Made by a program: the position numbers and the translations under genes. A stretch of 41,108 nucleotides of DNA, from positions 1 to 41,108 of the IMG/VR virus record IMGVR_UViG_3300013093_002926. One strand, 5' to 3'. The DNA comes from a virus. The notes beneath the pieces were generated by a model. The model saw only the letters and a list, made by a program, of their open reading frames with translations, did not search any database and was not told the DNA's origin. Shown here piece after piece: positions 1 to 7,064 of the stretch. The stretch's first letter is position 1; each line of letters opens with the position of its first letter.

Positions 1-2
1 AT

Positions 3-146
3 ACGAATACTGCATTTGGTTATCAATACCTTTCTGTGATACAAGATTCATTAGATGAGACGACAGAATTAGCAACAAAAATACAAAAATTGTTATCTGA
101 AACAAAAGATTCTTTTCCTGAAGTTAAAAATGATATATTACATTAA
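3..146 (+). CDS. C-terminal end of an unrecognised gene (partial)
   Basis: An open frame runs from the window edge to TAA at 144-146 and gives 47 residues ending in ...NDILH. It is rich in Glu, Lys and Thr and has the helical, hydrophilic look of a protein tail (ELATKIQKLL). The gene starts outside the window, so its length and function cannot be judged and I do not recognise the tail. It has the same strand and base composition as its neighbours, and a promoter follows directly at 152-180, so it closes the upstream transcription unit. Confidence 0.5.
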   Translation, partial: TNTAFGYQYLSVIQDSLDETTELATKIQKLLSETKDSFPEVKNDILH

Positions 147-151
147 AACTA

Positions 152-180
152 TTGACTTTTTTATAATTCTATAGTATAAT
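152..180 (+). promoter_or_regulatory. sigma70-like promoter upstream of gene 55
   Basis: TTGACT at 152-157 and TATAAT at 175-180 are separated by exactly 17 bp. The -10 lies inside the 11-mer TATAGTATAAT, which recurs in three other promoters of this window. It sits 30 bp upstream of the gp55 start and should let unmodified host RNA polymerase transcribe the 55-47-46 group early. Confidence 0.8.
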
Positions 181-209
181 TGGAAAAAGTGTAATAATAT
201 GAGGTTAAA

Positions 210-881
210 ATGAAAGAATTAGATTTAGATTTAGATATAAGGTTTGATGAAGTCATACCAGAAGAAATTATTCCTGAGGAAATCTTTTTAGATGATCCTA
301 TAAAAGACGAAACTGTAAAAGTTAAAAGGAAGAAGGTTCCAAAGAATTATATTAATAATGCAGATTTTTATGAAGCTATTGTAGAATATAAGAAAAAATG
401 TGATTTAGCTAAAGAAAATGGAACAAAAAAACCGATTGTTTCCAATTATATTGGTGAGTGTTTTACAAAGTTAGCAGAGGGTCTTTCTAGAAGACCAAAT
501 TTTTTCGGTTATTCTTATCGTGATGAAATGGTTTCTGATGGTATAGAAAATTGTTTGAGATATATTGAAAATTTTAATCCAGAAAAAACAAAAAACCCTT
601 TTGCATATTTTACCCAAATATTATGGTGGGCTTTTGTTCGTAGAATTAAAAAAGAAAAAACACAACAATACATCAAATATAAAGCTACAGAAAATTTTGG
701 TATTTTAGATACTGCTGAATTGATGGAATTGGGTGATGGAAATATTAAACAAATTGAAGTTTATGATAATTTATATGAGTATATTAAGAAATTTGAAGAA
801 ACATCTTTAAAGAAAACAGAAAAACCCATAAAAGAAAAGCAAATTAAAGTTTGTGGAATTGAAACTTTCTTGGAGGGTTAA
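210..881 (+). CDS. 55: late-transcription sigma factor gp55
   Basis: This is the T4 gp55-type sigma factor, which binds host RNA polymerase core and directs it to TATAAATA late promoters, together with the gp45 clamp and gp33. The diagnostic block is the sigma region 2-like stretch at residues 85-150: KLAEGLSRRPNF, then DEMVSDGIENCLRYI and FAYFTQILWWAFVRRIKKEK. The acidic N-terminus (about residues 1-35) is unlike T4. At 223 aa it is slightly longer than T4 gp55 (185 aa). The start has the SD-like gaggt at 201-205. The stop overlaps the next start (TAATG at 879-883), so translation of gp47 is probably coupled. Late promoters recognised by this factor are present at 8986, 33376 and 37313. Confidence 0.93.
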   Translation: MKELDLDLDIRFDEVIPEEIIPEEIFLDDPIKDETVKVKRKKVPKNYINNADFYEAIVEYKKKCDLAKENGTKKPIVSNYIGECFTKLAEGLSRRPNFFGYSYRDEMVSDGIENCLRYIENFNPEKTKNPFAYFTQILWWAFVRRIKKEKTQQYIKYKATENFGILDTAELMELGDGNIKQIEVYDNLYEYIKKFEETSLKKTEKPIKEKQIKVCGIETFLEG

Positions 882-1948
882 TGAAATTCGTTTTTCTTGG
901 CGATACACATTTCGGTTGTAGAAATGCGAATCAACACCTTCAAGGTTTATTTGAAAAATTTTATTCAGAAACATTCTTTCCATATTTACTTAAAAATGAT
1001 ATAAAATTAGTTATACAACTTGGTGATATTTTTGATTCTAGAAAATATTCTAATCATAATGCTTTGCATGAAGCAAAGAAGATGTTTTTCTCTAAATTCG
1101 AAGAATATGATATAAAACTTATAACATTACTTGGGAATCATGATATTGCTTTTAAAGAATCGTTATCTGTCAGTTCGTCAGATTTATTTTTATCTCAGTT
1201 TGAGAATGTTGAAGTAATAAAAGAACCATCTAGAATATTAAAAGATGGTGTTAGTATAGATATTATTCCGTGGATCTGTAAAGAAAATTATGAAGAATGT
1301 GTTAAATTTATAAAACAATCAAGTTCTGAAATGTGTGTCGGCCATTTTGAAATCCAAGGTTTTAAAATGTATCAAGGTGGTATTTCTTCTGAGCATGGAT
1401 TATCAGAAAAAACTTTTTCTAATTATGATAGAGTTTTGTCTGGCCATTATCATCACAGGTCTAAGAAAGGTAATATAGAATATATTGGTACACCTTATGA
1501 AATGACTTGGCAAGATTTTGGCGACCAAAAAGGTTTTCATTTGTTTGATACAGAAACTAGAAAACTACAATTTATTAAAAATCCCTTTTCAATTTATGTA
1601 AAGGTTGATTATGATGATACTGGTGTTGAAACAACAAATTCAAGTTATTTGGATAAAGAGTATCTTGAACAATTTAAATCTAAATATGTAAAAATACAAG
1701 TAAAAGAAAAAACAAATCCATATCTTTATGATTTGTTTATTGATCAAGTATATGCACAAAACCCTATAGATGTTTCTACAATAGAAGAAATTGTTGATAC
1801 TGAGGTTGAGGATTCTATTGATGAAACAGATGATACATTGACAATCACATACAAATATATTGATGGAATAAATCAACAAGATTTAGATAAAGTTAAATTG
1901 AAAGATATAATGAATAGTTTATATAATGATGCGTTGGCGGTAGAATGA
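881..1948 (+). CDS. 47: gp47 recombination nuclease subunit (SbcD/Mre11-like)
   Basis: This is the nuclease subunit of the gp46/gp47 complex, which resects double-strand ends for recombination-dependent replication and host DNA breakdown. Calcineurin-type metallophosphatase motifs appear in order: DTH (D8, H10), GDIFDS (D49), GNHD (N86-H87-D88), GHFEIQG and SGHYHH. The length of 355 aa matches the family (T4 gp47, 339 aa); the extra residues lie in an acidic C-terminal segment (about residues 295-325). The start overlaps the gp55 stop, and the end overlaps gene 46 by four bases (ATGA), the usual arrangement for this stoichiometric pair. Confidence 0.95.
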   Translation: MKFVFLGDTHFGCRNANQHLQGLFEKFYSETFFPYLLKNDIKLVIQLGDIFDSRKYSNHNALHEAKKMFFSKFEEYDIKLITLLGNHDIAFKESLSVSSSDLFLSQFENVEVIKEPSRILKDGVSIDIIPWICKENYEECVKFIKQSSSEMCVGHFEIQGFKMYQGGISSEHGLSEKTFSNYDRVLSGHYHHRSKKGNIEYIGTPYEMTWQDFGDQKGFHLFDTETRKLQFIKNPFSIYVKVDYDDTGVETTNSSYLDKEYLEQFKSKYVKIQVKEKTNPYLYDLFIDQVYAQNPIDVSTIEEIVDTEVEDSIDETDDTLTITYKYIDGINQQDLDKVKLKDIMNSLYNDALAVE

Positions 1949-3657
1949 TTATTTTTACAAAAGTAAGATTTAAAAATCTATTATCTTATGGGAATACATT
2001 TACTGAAATTGAATTAAATACAGCAAATAAAACATTGTTGTGTGGAAAAAATGGTTTTGGTAAATCTGTTGCTATTGATGCAATAACATTTGCATTATAT
2101 GGAAAGCCATTCAGGAAAATAAACAAATCGGGTTTATTAAATTCAATTAATAAATTAGAATTGGTTACTGAAATTGAATTCTCTATTGGGTCACATTATT
2201 ATAAAATAATTCGTGGAATTAAACCAAATATCTTTGAAATTTATTGCAATGACGTTTTAGTGCAACAAGACGCAAAAGTTAAAGATTATCAAGATCATCT
2301 AGAACGTTATATCCTCAAAATGAGCTATAAATCCTTTACTCAGGTGGTGATTTTAGGTTCAGCGAGATATACTCCGTTTATGCAATTATCAGCTTCTGAT
2401 AGACGCTCAGTTATTGAGGATTTACTTGATATCCAGATTTTTTCGAATATGAATCTTATTGTAAAGGATAAATTATCTGCGTTGAAAGAATCAATACAAG
2501 ATTGTAAATATAATATAGAATTGTATAAAGATAAAATTGATATTCAGAAATCTAATATAAAGCAAAGTAAAAAAGCATCAGAAGAAATAATATTAAAAAA
2601 AGAATCTTTAATTGCTAATACATTTAATGATGTTGAATTGCATCAAAATGAATTAAATACTTTGTTGGAAATTAATCAATCTTTATCTGAAATTATTTTA
2701 GATTTTGATTTAGTAGAATCAAAAAAACAAAAATTTGTTGTTATCCAAGAAAAATTTAAAACAAATAAGTTAAAATTTGAAAAAGAAAATTCTTTTTATG
2801 ATTCTAATAATAATTGTCCAACATGCAAACAATCAATAGATTTGGAATTTAAATCGTCAATTGTTGAAAGTAATAATACAAAACTACAACAATTAAAGGA
2901 TGGTGAAGAGAAATTATCTGGAGAATTATTAAGTGTTAAAAAAAGATTAGAAGAAATTAATATAATAAACAAAACTATATCAGAAAATAATATAGAAATT
3001 TCTAAACTTAATGCTTCTATCGTTTCAGCTCATAAATATATAAAATTGATTTCTCATGAATTGCAAGAACTAAATGTTGTAAATCAAACTGAAGGGAGTG
3101 ATAATTTACAGTCTTTGGTTGAGAGTCTTGATGTTTATGTTGAAAATTATGAAGAATATATAATTGAAAAATCTTATTATGATTTTATATCTGTTATGTT
3201 GAAAGATGGTGGGATTAAAACGCGGATAATTAAACAATATCTTCCAGTTTTAAACAAATATATAAATCAATATTTGACTCAATTAGATTTTTTTGTTAAT
3301 TTTAATATAAATGAAAATTTTGAAGAAGTAATTAAATCTAGACATAGAGACGAATTTACATATTCAAATTTTTCTGAGGGCGAAAAGATGAGATTAGATC
3401 TTGCTGTCTTATTTTCGTTTAGACAATTAGCAAGATTAAAAAATTCAGTAAATACAAATTTATTGATTTTGGACGAAGTTATGGATTCTAGCTTAGATGC
3501 TAATGGAACAGATGTTTTTATGGATCTCATTTCTTCTACAGATAAACATACAAATATTTTTGTAATAAGTCATAAAACGGATCAGATTTCTGATAAGTTT
3601 GATAGAATATTACAATTTGATAAAGTGAAAAATTTCTCTAAAATGACGGTGATCTAA
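1945..3657 (+). CDS. 46: gp46 recombination ATPase subunit (SbcC/Rad50-like)
   Basis: This is the SMC-type ATPase partner of gp47. The Walker A box GKNGFGKS lies at residues 34-41. A long coiled coil fills about residues 165-400 and is interrupted by the zinc-hook CPTC (C291, C294), which dimerises two molecules. The ABC signature FSEGEKMRLDLA and the Walker B box LLILDEVMDSS are in the C-terminal lobe, followed by the D-loop and the VISHK switch His. At 570 aa it matches T4 gp46 (560 aa), and no key residue is missing. It overlaps gene 47 by 4 nt, and the deformylase-like gene follows after 2 nt, all in one operon. Confidence 0.96.
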   Translation: MIIFTKVRFKNLLSYGNTFTEIELNTANKTLLCGKNGFGKSVAIDAITFALYGKPFRKINKSGLLNSINKLELVTEIEFSIGSHYYKIIRGIKPNIFEIYCNDVLVQQDAKVKDYQDHLERYILKMSYKSFTQVVILGSARYTPFMQLSASDRRSVIEDLLDIQIFSNMNLIVKDKLSALKESIQDCKYNIELYKDKIDIQKSNIKQSKKASEEIILKKESLIANTFNDVELHQNELNTLLEINQSLSEIILDFDLVESKKQKFVVIQEKFKTNKLKFEKENSFYDSNNNCPTCKQSIDLEFKSSIVESNNTKLQQLKDGEEKLSGELLSVKKRLEEINIINKTISENNIEISKLNASIVSAHKYIKLISHELQELNVVNQTEGSDNLQSLVESLDVYVENYEEYIIEKSYYDFISVMLKDGGIKTRIIKQYLPVLNKYINQYLTQLDFFVNFNINENFEEVIKSRHRDEFTYSNFSEGEKMRLDLAVLFSFRQLARLKNSVNTNLLILDEVMDSSLDANGTDVFMDLISSTDKHTNIFVISHKTDQISDKFDRILQFDKVKNFSKMTVI

Positions 3658-3659
3658 CT

Positions 3660-4256
3660 ATGCAAGAAATAATTTATAATACAAATGAATTAAACCCTCC
3701 AGCGAAAATAGTTCCAGAGTTTGAACCTTATACGTTGGCTCCTCAGGATGCTGAAATATTAGGATCGAAAATACAAATTTTTGATTTTGGATATCCAAAT
3801 CATGATCCATTAGAAATTGGTTCTAGATTAGTAGAAACTGCAAAATTGCATAATTCTTTTGGGATTGCAGCAAATCAATGTGGTGAAAGATATAGGGTTT
3901 TTGTTGCTGGTGCTGATGAAAATTATATTGCATTTTTTAACCCAGAAATTATACTTGAATCTGAAGAAACGTCATTAATTCCTGAAACAGATTTGAGTAA
4001 TATGGGTTTGTTGTTGCATGTTAAACGGCCAAAATCTGTAACTGTTCAATTTCAAGATTTAAATGGTCAACTACAAACATTACACTTCGATGGTTTAACT
4101 GCAAGAATTGTACAACAATGTATTGACAGGTTAAATGGTATTGGGTTTGAGATGCGAGTTTCAAAATTGGTTCTTGATAGAGCAACTAAAGCTCTTGATA
4201 AAAAGGTTAAAAAATTCGTAAAACAAAATACTTATATAAAAACGGTGAGAAAATAA
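3660..4256 (+). CDS. peptide deformylase homologue lacking catalytic residues
   Basis: The fold is that of a bacterial or phage peptide deformylase: motif 1 is SFGIAANQCG (residues 66-75, for GxGxAAxQ), with the usual NPEI and the hydrophobic strands around motif 2. The catalytic motifs are destroyed, though. Motif 2 (EGCLS) reads ETDLS, so the metal-binding Cys is Asp111. Motif 3 (QHExDHLxG) reads QQCIDRLNG at residues 152-160, so both His ligands and the catalytic Glu are Gln153, Arg157 and Cys154. Deformylases are common in T4-like marine phages and normally keep these residues. The frame is intact at 198 aa, and the gene sits 2 nt after gene 46. It is probably a pseudoenzyme with a binding or structural role; deformylation is not expected. 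Confidence 0.8.
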   Translation: MQEIIYNTNELNPPAKIVPEFEPYTLAPQDAEILGSKIQIFDFGYPNHDPLEIGSRLVETAKLHNSFGIAANQCGERYRVFVAGADENYIAFFNPEIILESEETSLIPETDLSNMGLLLHVKRPKSVTVQFQDLNGQLQTLHFDGLTARIVQQCIDRLNGIGFEMRVSKLVLDRATKALDKKVKKFVKQNTYIKTVRK

Positions 4257-4279
4257 TTTTAATTTAAAGGTGAAATATT

Positions 4280-5074
4280 ATGGAAATAAAAATTAGTAAA
4301 AAAACATTGGAAGGAAAATCAATATTTATTGCAACACCAATGTATGGTGGTCAATGCCTTGGTATGTATATGAAATCTTGTTTGGACCTTCAAACATTAT
4401 GTATCCAATATGGTGTTGAAATTAAATTCTCATTTCTTTTTAATGAGAGTCTTATCCAAAGAGCTAGAAATTATCTAGTTGATGAATTTGTACGGTCTTC
4501 ATGCACACATATGATGTTTATTGATGCAGATATTTCTTTCAATCCAATTGATATTCTTGCAATGATCTCTTTGGATAAAGATATTATTGGCGCACCATAT
4601 CCAAAGAAAACTATTAAGTGGTCTAATGTCAAAAAGGCTATTTTAAAAAATCCAGATATTGATGTTGGGGAATTAGAAAAACTTGGTGGTGATATTGTAT
4701 TTAATCCAGTTGCTGGGACAGAAAGATTTAGTGTAACAGATCCTCTTGAAGTATTGGAAGTTGGTACTGGAATGATGATGATTCGTAGAGATGTTTTTGA
4801 GCGATATAAAGAAGCATATCCAGAATATTCTTATCTTCCTGATCATGTTGGTACTGCAAATTTTAGTGGTGATAGAGAGATTATGTCATATTTTAATGTT
4901 GAGATTGATCCAGGATCAAGAAGAACTTTGAGTGAAGATTATCACTTCTGTCAGCATAGTAGAAAAATTGGTATTCAAATTTGGATGGCTCCATGGATTA
5001 TTTGTGGTCATACTGGAACCTATATGTTCCAAGGAAGTCTTCCTTCAATTGCAGCAAATTTGGGCGAATTATAA
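4280..5074 (+). CDS. phage glycosyltransferase, GT-A fold
   Basis: This 264-aa protein resembles the glycosyltransferase-like proteins found among replication genes of marine T4-like phages. The N-terminal half is Rossmann-like (IFIATPMYGGQC), followed by a DxD metal/nucleotide-sugar motif in MFIDADISFNP. The block TGMMMIRRDVFERY and the acidic SEDYHFCQHSRKIG (catalytic ED region) are typical of GT-A enzymes. The start has an SD-like aaggtg at 4267-4272. It is separate from the large sugar cassette at 18583-33295 and lies next to dNMP kinase, which suggests an older, conserved role such as modifying phage DNA, protein or glycan. The acceptor cannot be told from the sequence. Confidence 0.75.
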   Translation: MEIKISKKTLEGKSIFIATPMYGGQCLGMYMKSCLDLQTLCIQYGVEIKFSFLFNESLIQRARNYLVDEFVRSSCTHMMFIDADISFNPIDILAMISLDKDIIGAPYPKKTIKWSNVKKAILKNPDIDVGELEKLGGDIVFNPVAGTERFSVTDPLEVLEVGTGMMMIRRDVFERYKEAYPEYSYLPDHVGTANFSGDREIMSYFNVEIDPGSRRTLSEDYHFCQHSRKIGIQIWMAPWIICGHTGTYMFQGSLPSIAANLGEL

Positions 5075-5081
5075 AAAGTGC

Positions 5082-5110
5082 TTGACAATTTAAAATATAT
5101 GCTATACAAT
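5082..5110 (+). promoter_or_regulatory. sigma70-like promoter for gene 1 and the tRNA cluster
   Basis: A consensus TTGACA at 5082-5087 and TACAAT at 5105-5110 are 17 bp apart. The promoter lies in the 67-bp gap before the dNMP kinase start at 5142 and can read through into the tRNA block. Confidence 0.75.
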
Positions 5111-5141
5111 AATATTGTAGTTTGAATTTGAGAAATATGTT

Positions 5142-5741
5142 ATGATTATTGGTTTATGTGGTTTAATTGGTTCAGGAAAAGGCACTGCTGGTGAAATCTT
5201 AGTGGAACATGGTTTTGTTCCACTATCATTTGCTGGTTCTCTTAAGGATGCTGTTTCTGCTATCTTTGGATGGGAAAGAGCATTACTTGAGGGTGATACT
5301 GATGAATCAAGAGCATTTAGAGAAGAATATGATGTTTTCTGGACCCAAAAGTTTGGAAGAATTATTACTCCTAGAATAATTCTTCAAGAATTTGGAACAG
5401 AAGTTGTTCGTAATAATTGTCTTGATTCTATATGGGTAGATTCTTTAGAAAGAAAACTTTCATTATATGAAAATGTTGTAATTACTGATGTAAGATTTCC
5501 TAACGAAATTGATTTTATAAAAACGATGGGTGGGAATATATTTCAGATAAATCGGGGTGATTTACCTGAATGGTATCGTGTTGCTGAAATAAGTAATACT
5601 GGAAATAATGATCTTTTTATTAAACTATTTCCAGATATACATAAATCGGAATGGGGTTGGATAGGTAATAAAGGTATTGACTATATAATTGACAATAATG
5701 GTTCAAAAGAAGATTTAGAACAAAAATTGTTGAACAGGTAG
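5142..5741 (+). CDS. 1: deoxynucleoside monophosphate kinase (gp1-like)
   Basis: This is a P-loop kinase that phosphorylates dNMPs for phage DNA synthesis. The Walker A box is GLIGSGKG (residues 7-14). The region around residues 65-115 (FGRIITPRIILQEFGTEVVR, then ERKLSLYENVVITDVRFPNE) contains the DVRFPNE block seen in phage dNMP kinases of this family. At 199 aa it is a little shorter than T4 gp1 (241 aa). A consensus promoter directly precedes it. The start is the first ATG after that promoter and has only a weak SD (gag at 5128-5130). The tRNA-Asn precursor helix begins 10 nt after its stop. Confidence 0.85.
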   Translation: MIIGLCGLIGSGKGTAGEILVEHGFVPLSFAGSLKDAVSAIFGWERALLEGDTDESRAFREEYDVFWTQKFGRIITPRIILQEFGTEVVRNNCLDSIWVDSLERKLSLYENVVITDVRFPNEIDFIKTMGGNIFQINRGDLPEWYRVAEISNTGNNDLFIKLFPDIHKSEWGWIGNKGIDYIIDNNGSKEDLEQKLLNR

Positions 5742-5763
5742 AATAGTGAAAAGTGAGCAGTGC

Positions 5764-5848
5764 TCTTAGGTACTCTAATGGTAAGAGATTTGACTGTTAA
5801 TCAAACGTATACAGAAATGTTATGGGGGTTCGAGTCCCTCCCTAAGAG
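5764..5848 (+). tRNA. tRNA-Asn (GTT) with an unusually long variable arm
   Basis: The cloverleaf is clear: acceptor TCTTAGG/CCTAAGA; T8-A9; D stem CTCT/AGAG with AATGGTA loop; anticodon stem TTTGA/TCAAA with loop CTGTTAA (anticodon GTT, 5796-5798); T arm GGGGG-TTCGAGT-CCCTC; discriminator G5848. Acceptor, D arm, anticodon and discriminator resemble bacterial tRNA-Asn. The variable region is 18 nt (5806-5823) instead of the usual 5 for Asn and can fold a small hairpin around ACA-GAAA-TGT. Removing 13 nt would restore a normal CGTAT loop. CCA is not encoded. The acceptor helix continues into the flanks (see the findings). Confidence 0.85.
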
Positions 5849-5869
5849 CACTGCTCATTTAAATAAATT

Positions 5870-5961
5870 ACAAGGTAAAATCTTGAAAGAAAACACTTCA
5901 AAGGTCGGGAGATACACTTTGAATAGTGGTGCAGTAAAAGTCTGTGATATCTCCCCCTTGT
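5870..5961 (+). ncRNA. structured small RNA inside the tRNA cluster
   Basis: The segment between tRNA-Asn and the next tRNA-like gene is not a cloverleaf but is dense in complementarity. ACAAGG (5870-5875) pairs with CCTTGT (5956-5961) and closes the structure. GGGAGATA (5907-5914) pairs with TATCTCCC (5948-5955), which abuts the closing strand. TTGAA/TTCAA (5883-5887/5897-5901) forms a small hairpin. An alternative 10-bp hairpin, CACTTCAAAG (5894-5903) with 5917-5928 (2-nt bulge), leaves GGGAGATA in its loop, allowing an H-type pseudoknot. The T4 tRNA cluster also encodes stable non-tRNA species (RNA C and D), so position and size are comparable. The function is unknown. Confidence 0.5.
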
Positions 5962-5964
5962 TTT

Positions 5965-6040
5965 GAGGATGGTAGCTCAATGGTAGAGCAGTTTGTTAGA
6001 AATAACATTTAAGCATGGGTTCGAATCCCATCGTTCCTCA
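5965..6040 (+). tRNA. tRNA-like gene with an abnormal anticodon arm
   Basis: It has a normal D arm (GCTC-AATGGTA-GAGC, 5975-5989), a normal T arm (ATGGG-TTCGAAT-CCCAT, 6015-6031) and an acceptor GAGGA/TCCTC (with T5964-A6040 outside it), weakened by T-T and G-G mismatches. The anticodon arm does not form the usual 5-bp stem with a 7-nt loop. The best fold is TGTTA-GAAA-TAACA (5994-6007), a GAAA tetraloop with no place for an anticodon; a forced canonical alignment would give AGA. It is either a decayed tRNA or a tRNA-shaped RNA that does not decode. It shares the AGAAAT-in-palindrome feature with the extra arm of the tRNA-Asn just upstream. Confidence 0.5.
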
Positions 6041-6050
6041 CTTAGTTTAT

Positions 6051-6123
6051 CTCTCTGTAGTGTAGTCTGGTAACATGATGCGTTTGGGGCGCATTGTCCT
6101 TCGTTCAAATCGAAGCAGAGAGA
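6051..6123 (+). tRNA. tRNA-Pro (TGG)
   Basis: Acceptor CTCTCTG/CAGAGAG; D arm GTGT/ACAT; anticodon stem ATGCG/CGCAT with loop TTTGGGG, anticodon TGG at 6085-6087; short 4-nt variable loop; T arm CTTCG-TTCAAAT-CGAAG; discriminator A. The CCA end is encoded at 6124-6126. All stems pair, and it reads CCN Pro codons, chiefly CCA, in line with the AT-rich codon use of the phage. Confidence 0.9.
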
Positions 6124-6130
6124 CCAGTTT

Positions 6131-6218
6131 GGAAGAGTGGTTGAGTGGTTTAAGACAGCAGTCTTGAAAACTGTCGAGGGTTAATACCCCTCCGTGGGTT
6201 CGAATCCCACCTCTTCCG
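6131..6218 (+). tRNA. tRNA-Ser (TGA)
   Basis: Acceptor GGAAGAG/CTCTTCC; discriminator G; encoded CCA at 6219-6221; anticodon loop CTTGAAA with TGA at 6165-6167. A long class II variable arm (CGAGGG...CCCCTCC) is as expected for Ser, and the T arm GTGGG-TTCGAAT-CCCAC is perfect. It begins only 4 nt after the CCA of tRNA-Pro, so both come from one precursor. Confidence 0.93.
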
Positions 6219-6226
6219 CCATTTTC

Positions 6227-6301
6227 GCACCACTAGCTCAATTGGTTAGAGCTCTCCGCTCATAACGGATAGGTTCTGGGTTCAAATCCCAGGTCGGTGC
6301 A
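6227..6301 (+). tRNA. tRNA-Met (CAT), possibly elongator or Ile2 type
   Basis: D arm GCTC-AATTGGTTA-GAGC; anticodon loop CTCATAA with CAT at 6261-6263; T arm CTGGG-TTCAAAT-CCCAG; A discriminator and encoded CCA at 6302-6304. The acceptor 5' strand GCACCAC pairs with GTCGGTGC only if one C (6295) is bulged, giving eight nucleotides on the 3' side. The G1-C72 pair argues against an initiator tRNA. A CAT anticodon could also be a lysidine-modified Ile tRNA reading ATA, which would suit an AT-rich phage; sequence alone does not decide. Confidence 0.85.
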
Positions 6302-6314
6302 CCAAATAAAATAC

Positions 6315-6343
6315 TTGACAAAATCTTAATTATAAGTTATAAT
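6315..6343 (+). promoter_or_regulatory. consensus sigma70 promoter for gene 45
   Basis: TTGACA at 6315-6320 and TATAAT at 6338-6343 are both perfect and 17 bp apart. The promoter sits between the tRNA cluster and gene 45 and gives the clamp/clamp-loader operon its own strong early start. Confidence 0.85.
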
Positions 6344-6379
6344 TATATCTGATTTAAAATTTTAACATGAGGAAATAAA

Positions 6380-7063
6380 ATGAAAATATCACCAGAAACA
6401 AATGCGATTCTAAAAAACTTCGCACATATTAATCAATCATTATTCTTTAAAAAAGGTTCTGTCATCTCAACTATGAGTCCACAAAAGAATATTCTTGTTG
6501 ATGCAACAATTACAGAAACTATACCACAAGATTTTGGTATTTACGATTTAAATAATTTTTTATCTGTGACATCATTATTTAAAGATGGCTCTGAATTAGA
6601 ATTTGATCAAAATCATGTAATTATCAAAGGTTTGAATGGTAGGTCAAAAATTAAATACCGTATTACTGATCCATCAATGATTGTAGTTGCTCCAGATAAA
6701 CGTCCCAAACTTCCAGTTGTTGATGTTAAATTTACATTCTCAAAAGAAGATCTAGAATGGGTTATTAAAACAGCGTCTGTTATTGGTGCACCACATTTAG
6801 CTGTTGAATCAGACGGTACAACTGTATCATTAGTGACATTTGATGAGAGTAATGATGCAGGTCATACAAACTCATTAGAAATGAGTGATGTGGATCCAGA
6901 AGGAAATGTGTTTAAATTAGTTTATAAAACTGAAAATTTAAAAGTTATTCCTGATTCATATTCTGTTGAAATTAGTTCTAAAGGTATTTCAACATGGACT
7001 TCAATAACTAATGAAATTAAATATTACATTACATTAGAAACATCAAGTAAATTTGGAGGGTAA
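6380..7063 (+). CDS. 45: sliding clamp gp45
   Basis: This is the trimeric DNA sliding clamp: processivity factor for gp43 and, in T4, the mobile activator of late transcription with gp55 and gp33. At 227 aa it is the same size as T4 gp45 (228 aa). The opening MKISPETNAILKNFAHINQSLFFKKG aligns with the clamp N-terminal strand-helix as two shorter blocks (residues 1-14, 15-26), and the C-terminal half has the repeated clamp beta-sheet pattern. An SD (gagga at 6369-6373) precedes the ATG. It leads the 45-44-62 cluster and follows a perfect promoter. Confidence 0.93.
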   Translation: MKISPETNAILKNFAHINQSLFFKKGSVISTMSPQKNILVDATITETIPQDFGIYDLNNFLSVTSLFKDGSELEFDQNHVIIKGLNGRSKIKYRITDPSMIVVAPDKRPKLPVVDVKFTFSKEDLEWVIKTASVIGAPHLAVESDGTTVSLVTFDESNDAGHTNSLEMSDVDPEGNVFKLVYKTENLKVIPDSYSVEISSKGISTWTSITNEIKYYITLETSSKFGG

Positions 7064-7064
7064 T

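Noticed and set aside
5760-5966. 68-aa open frame on the + strand
   Set aside because: It is the translated tRNA-Asn plus the structured RNA; the cloverleaf and stems explain the sequence.
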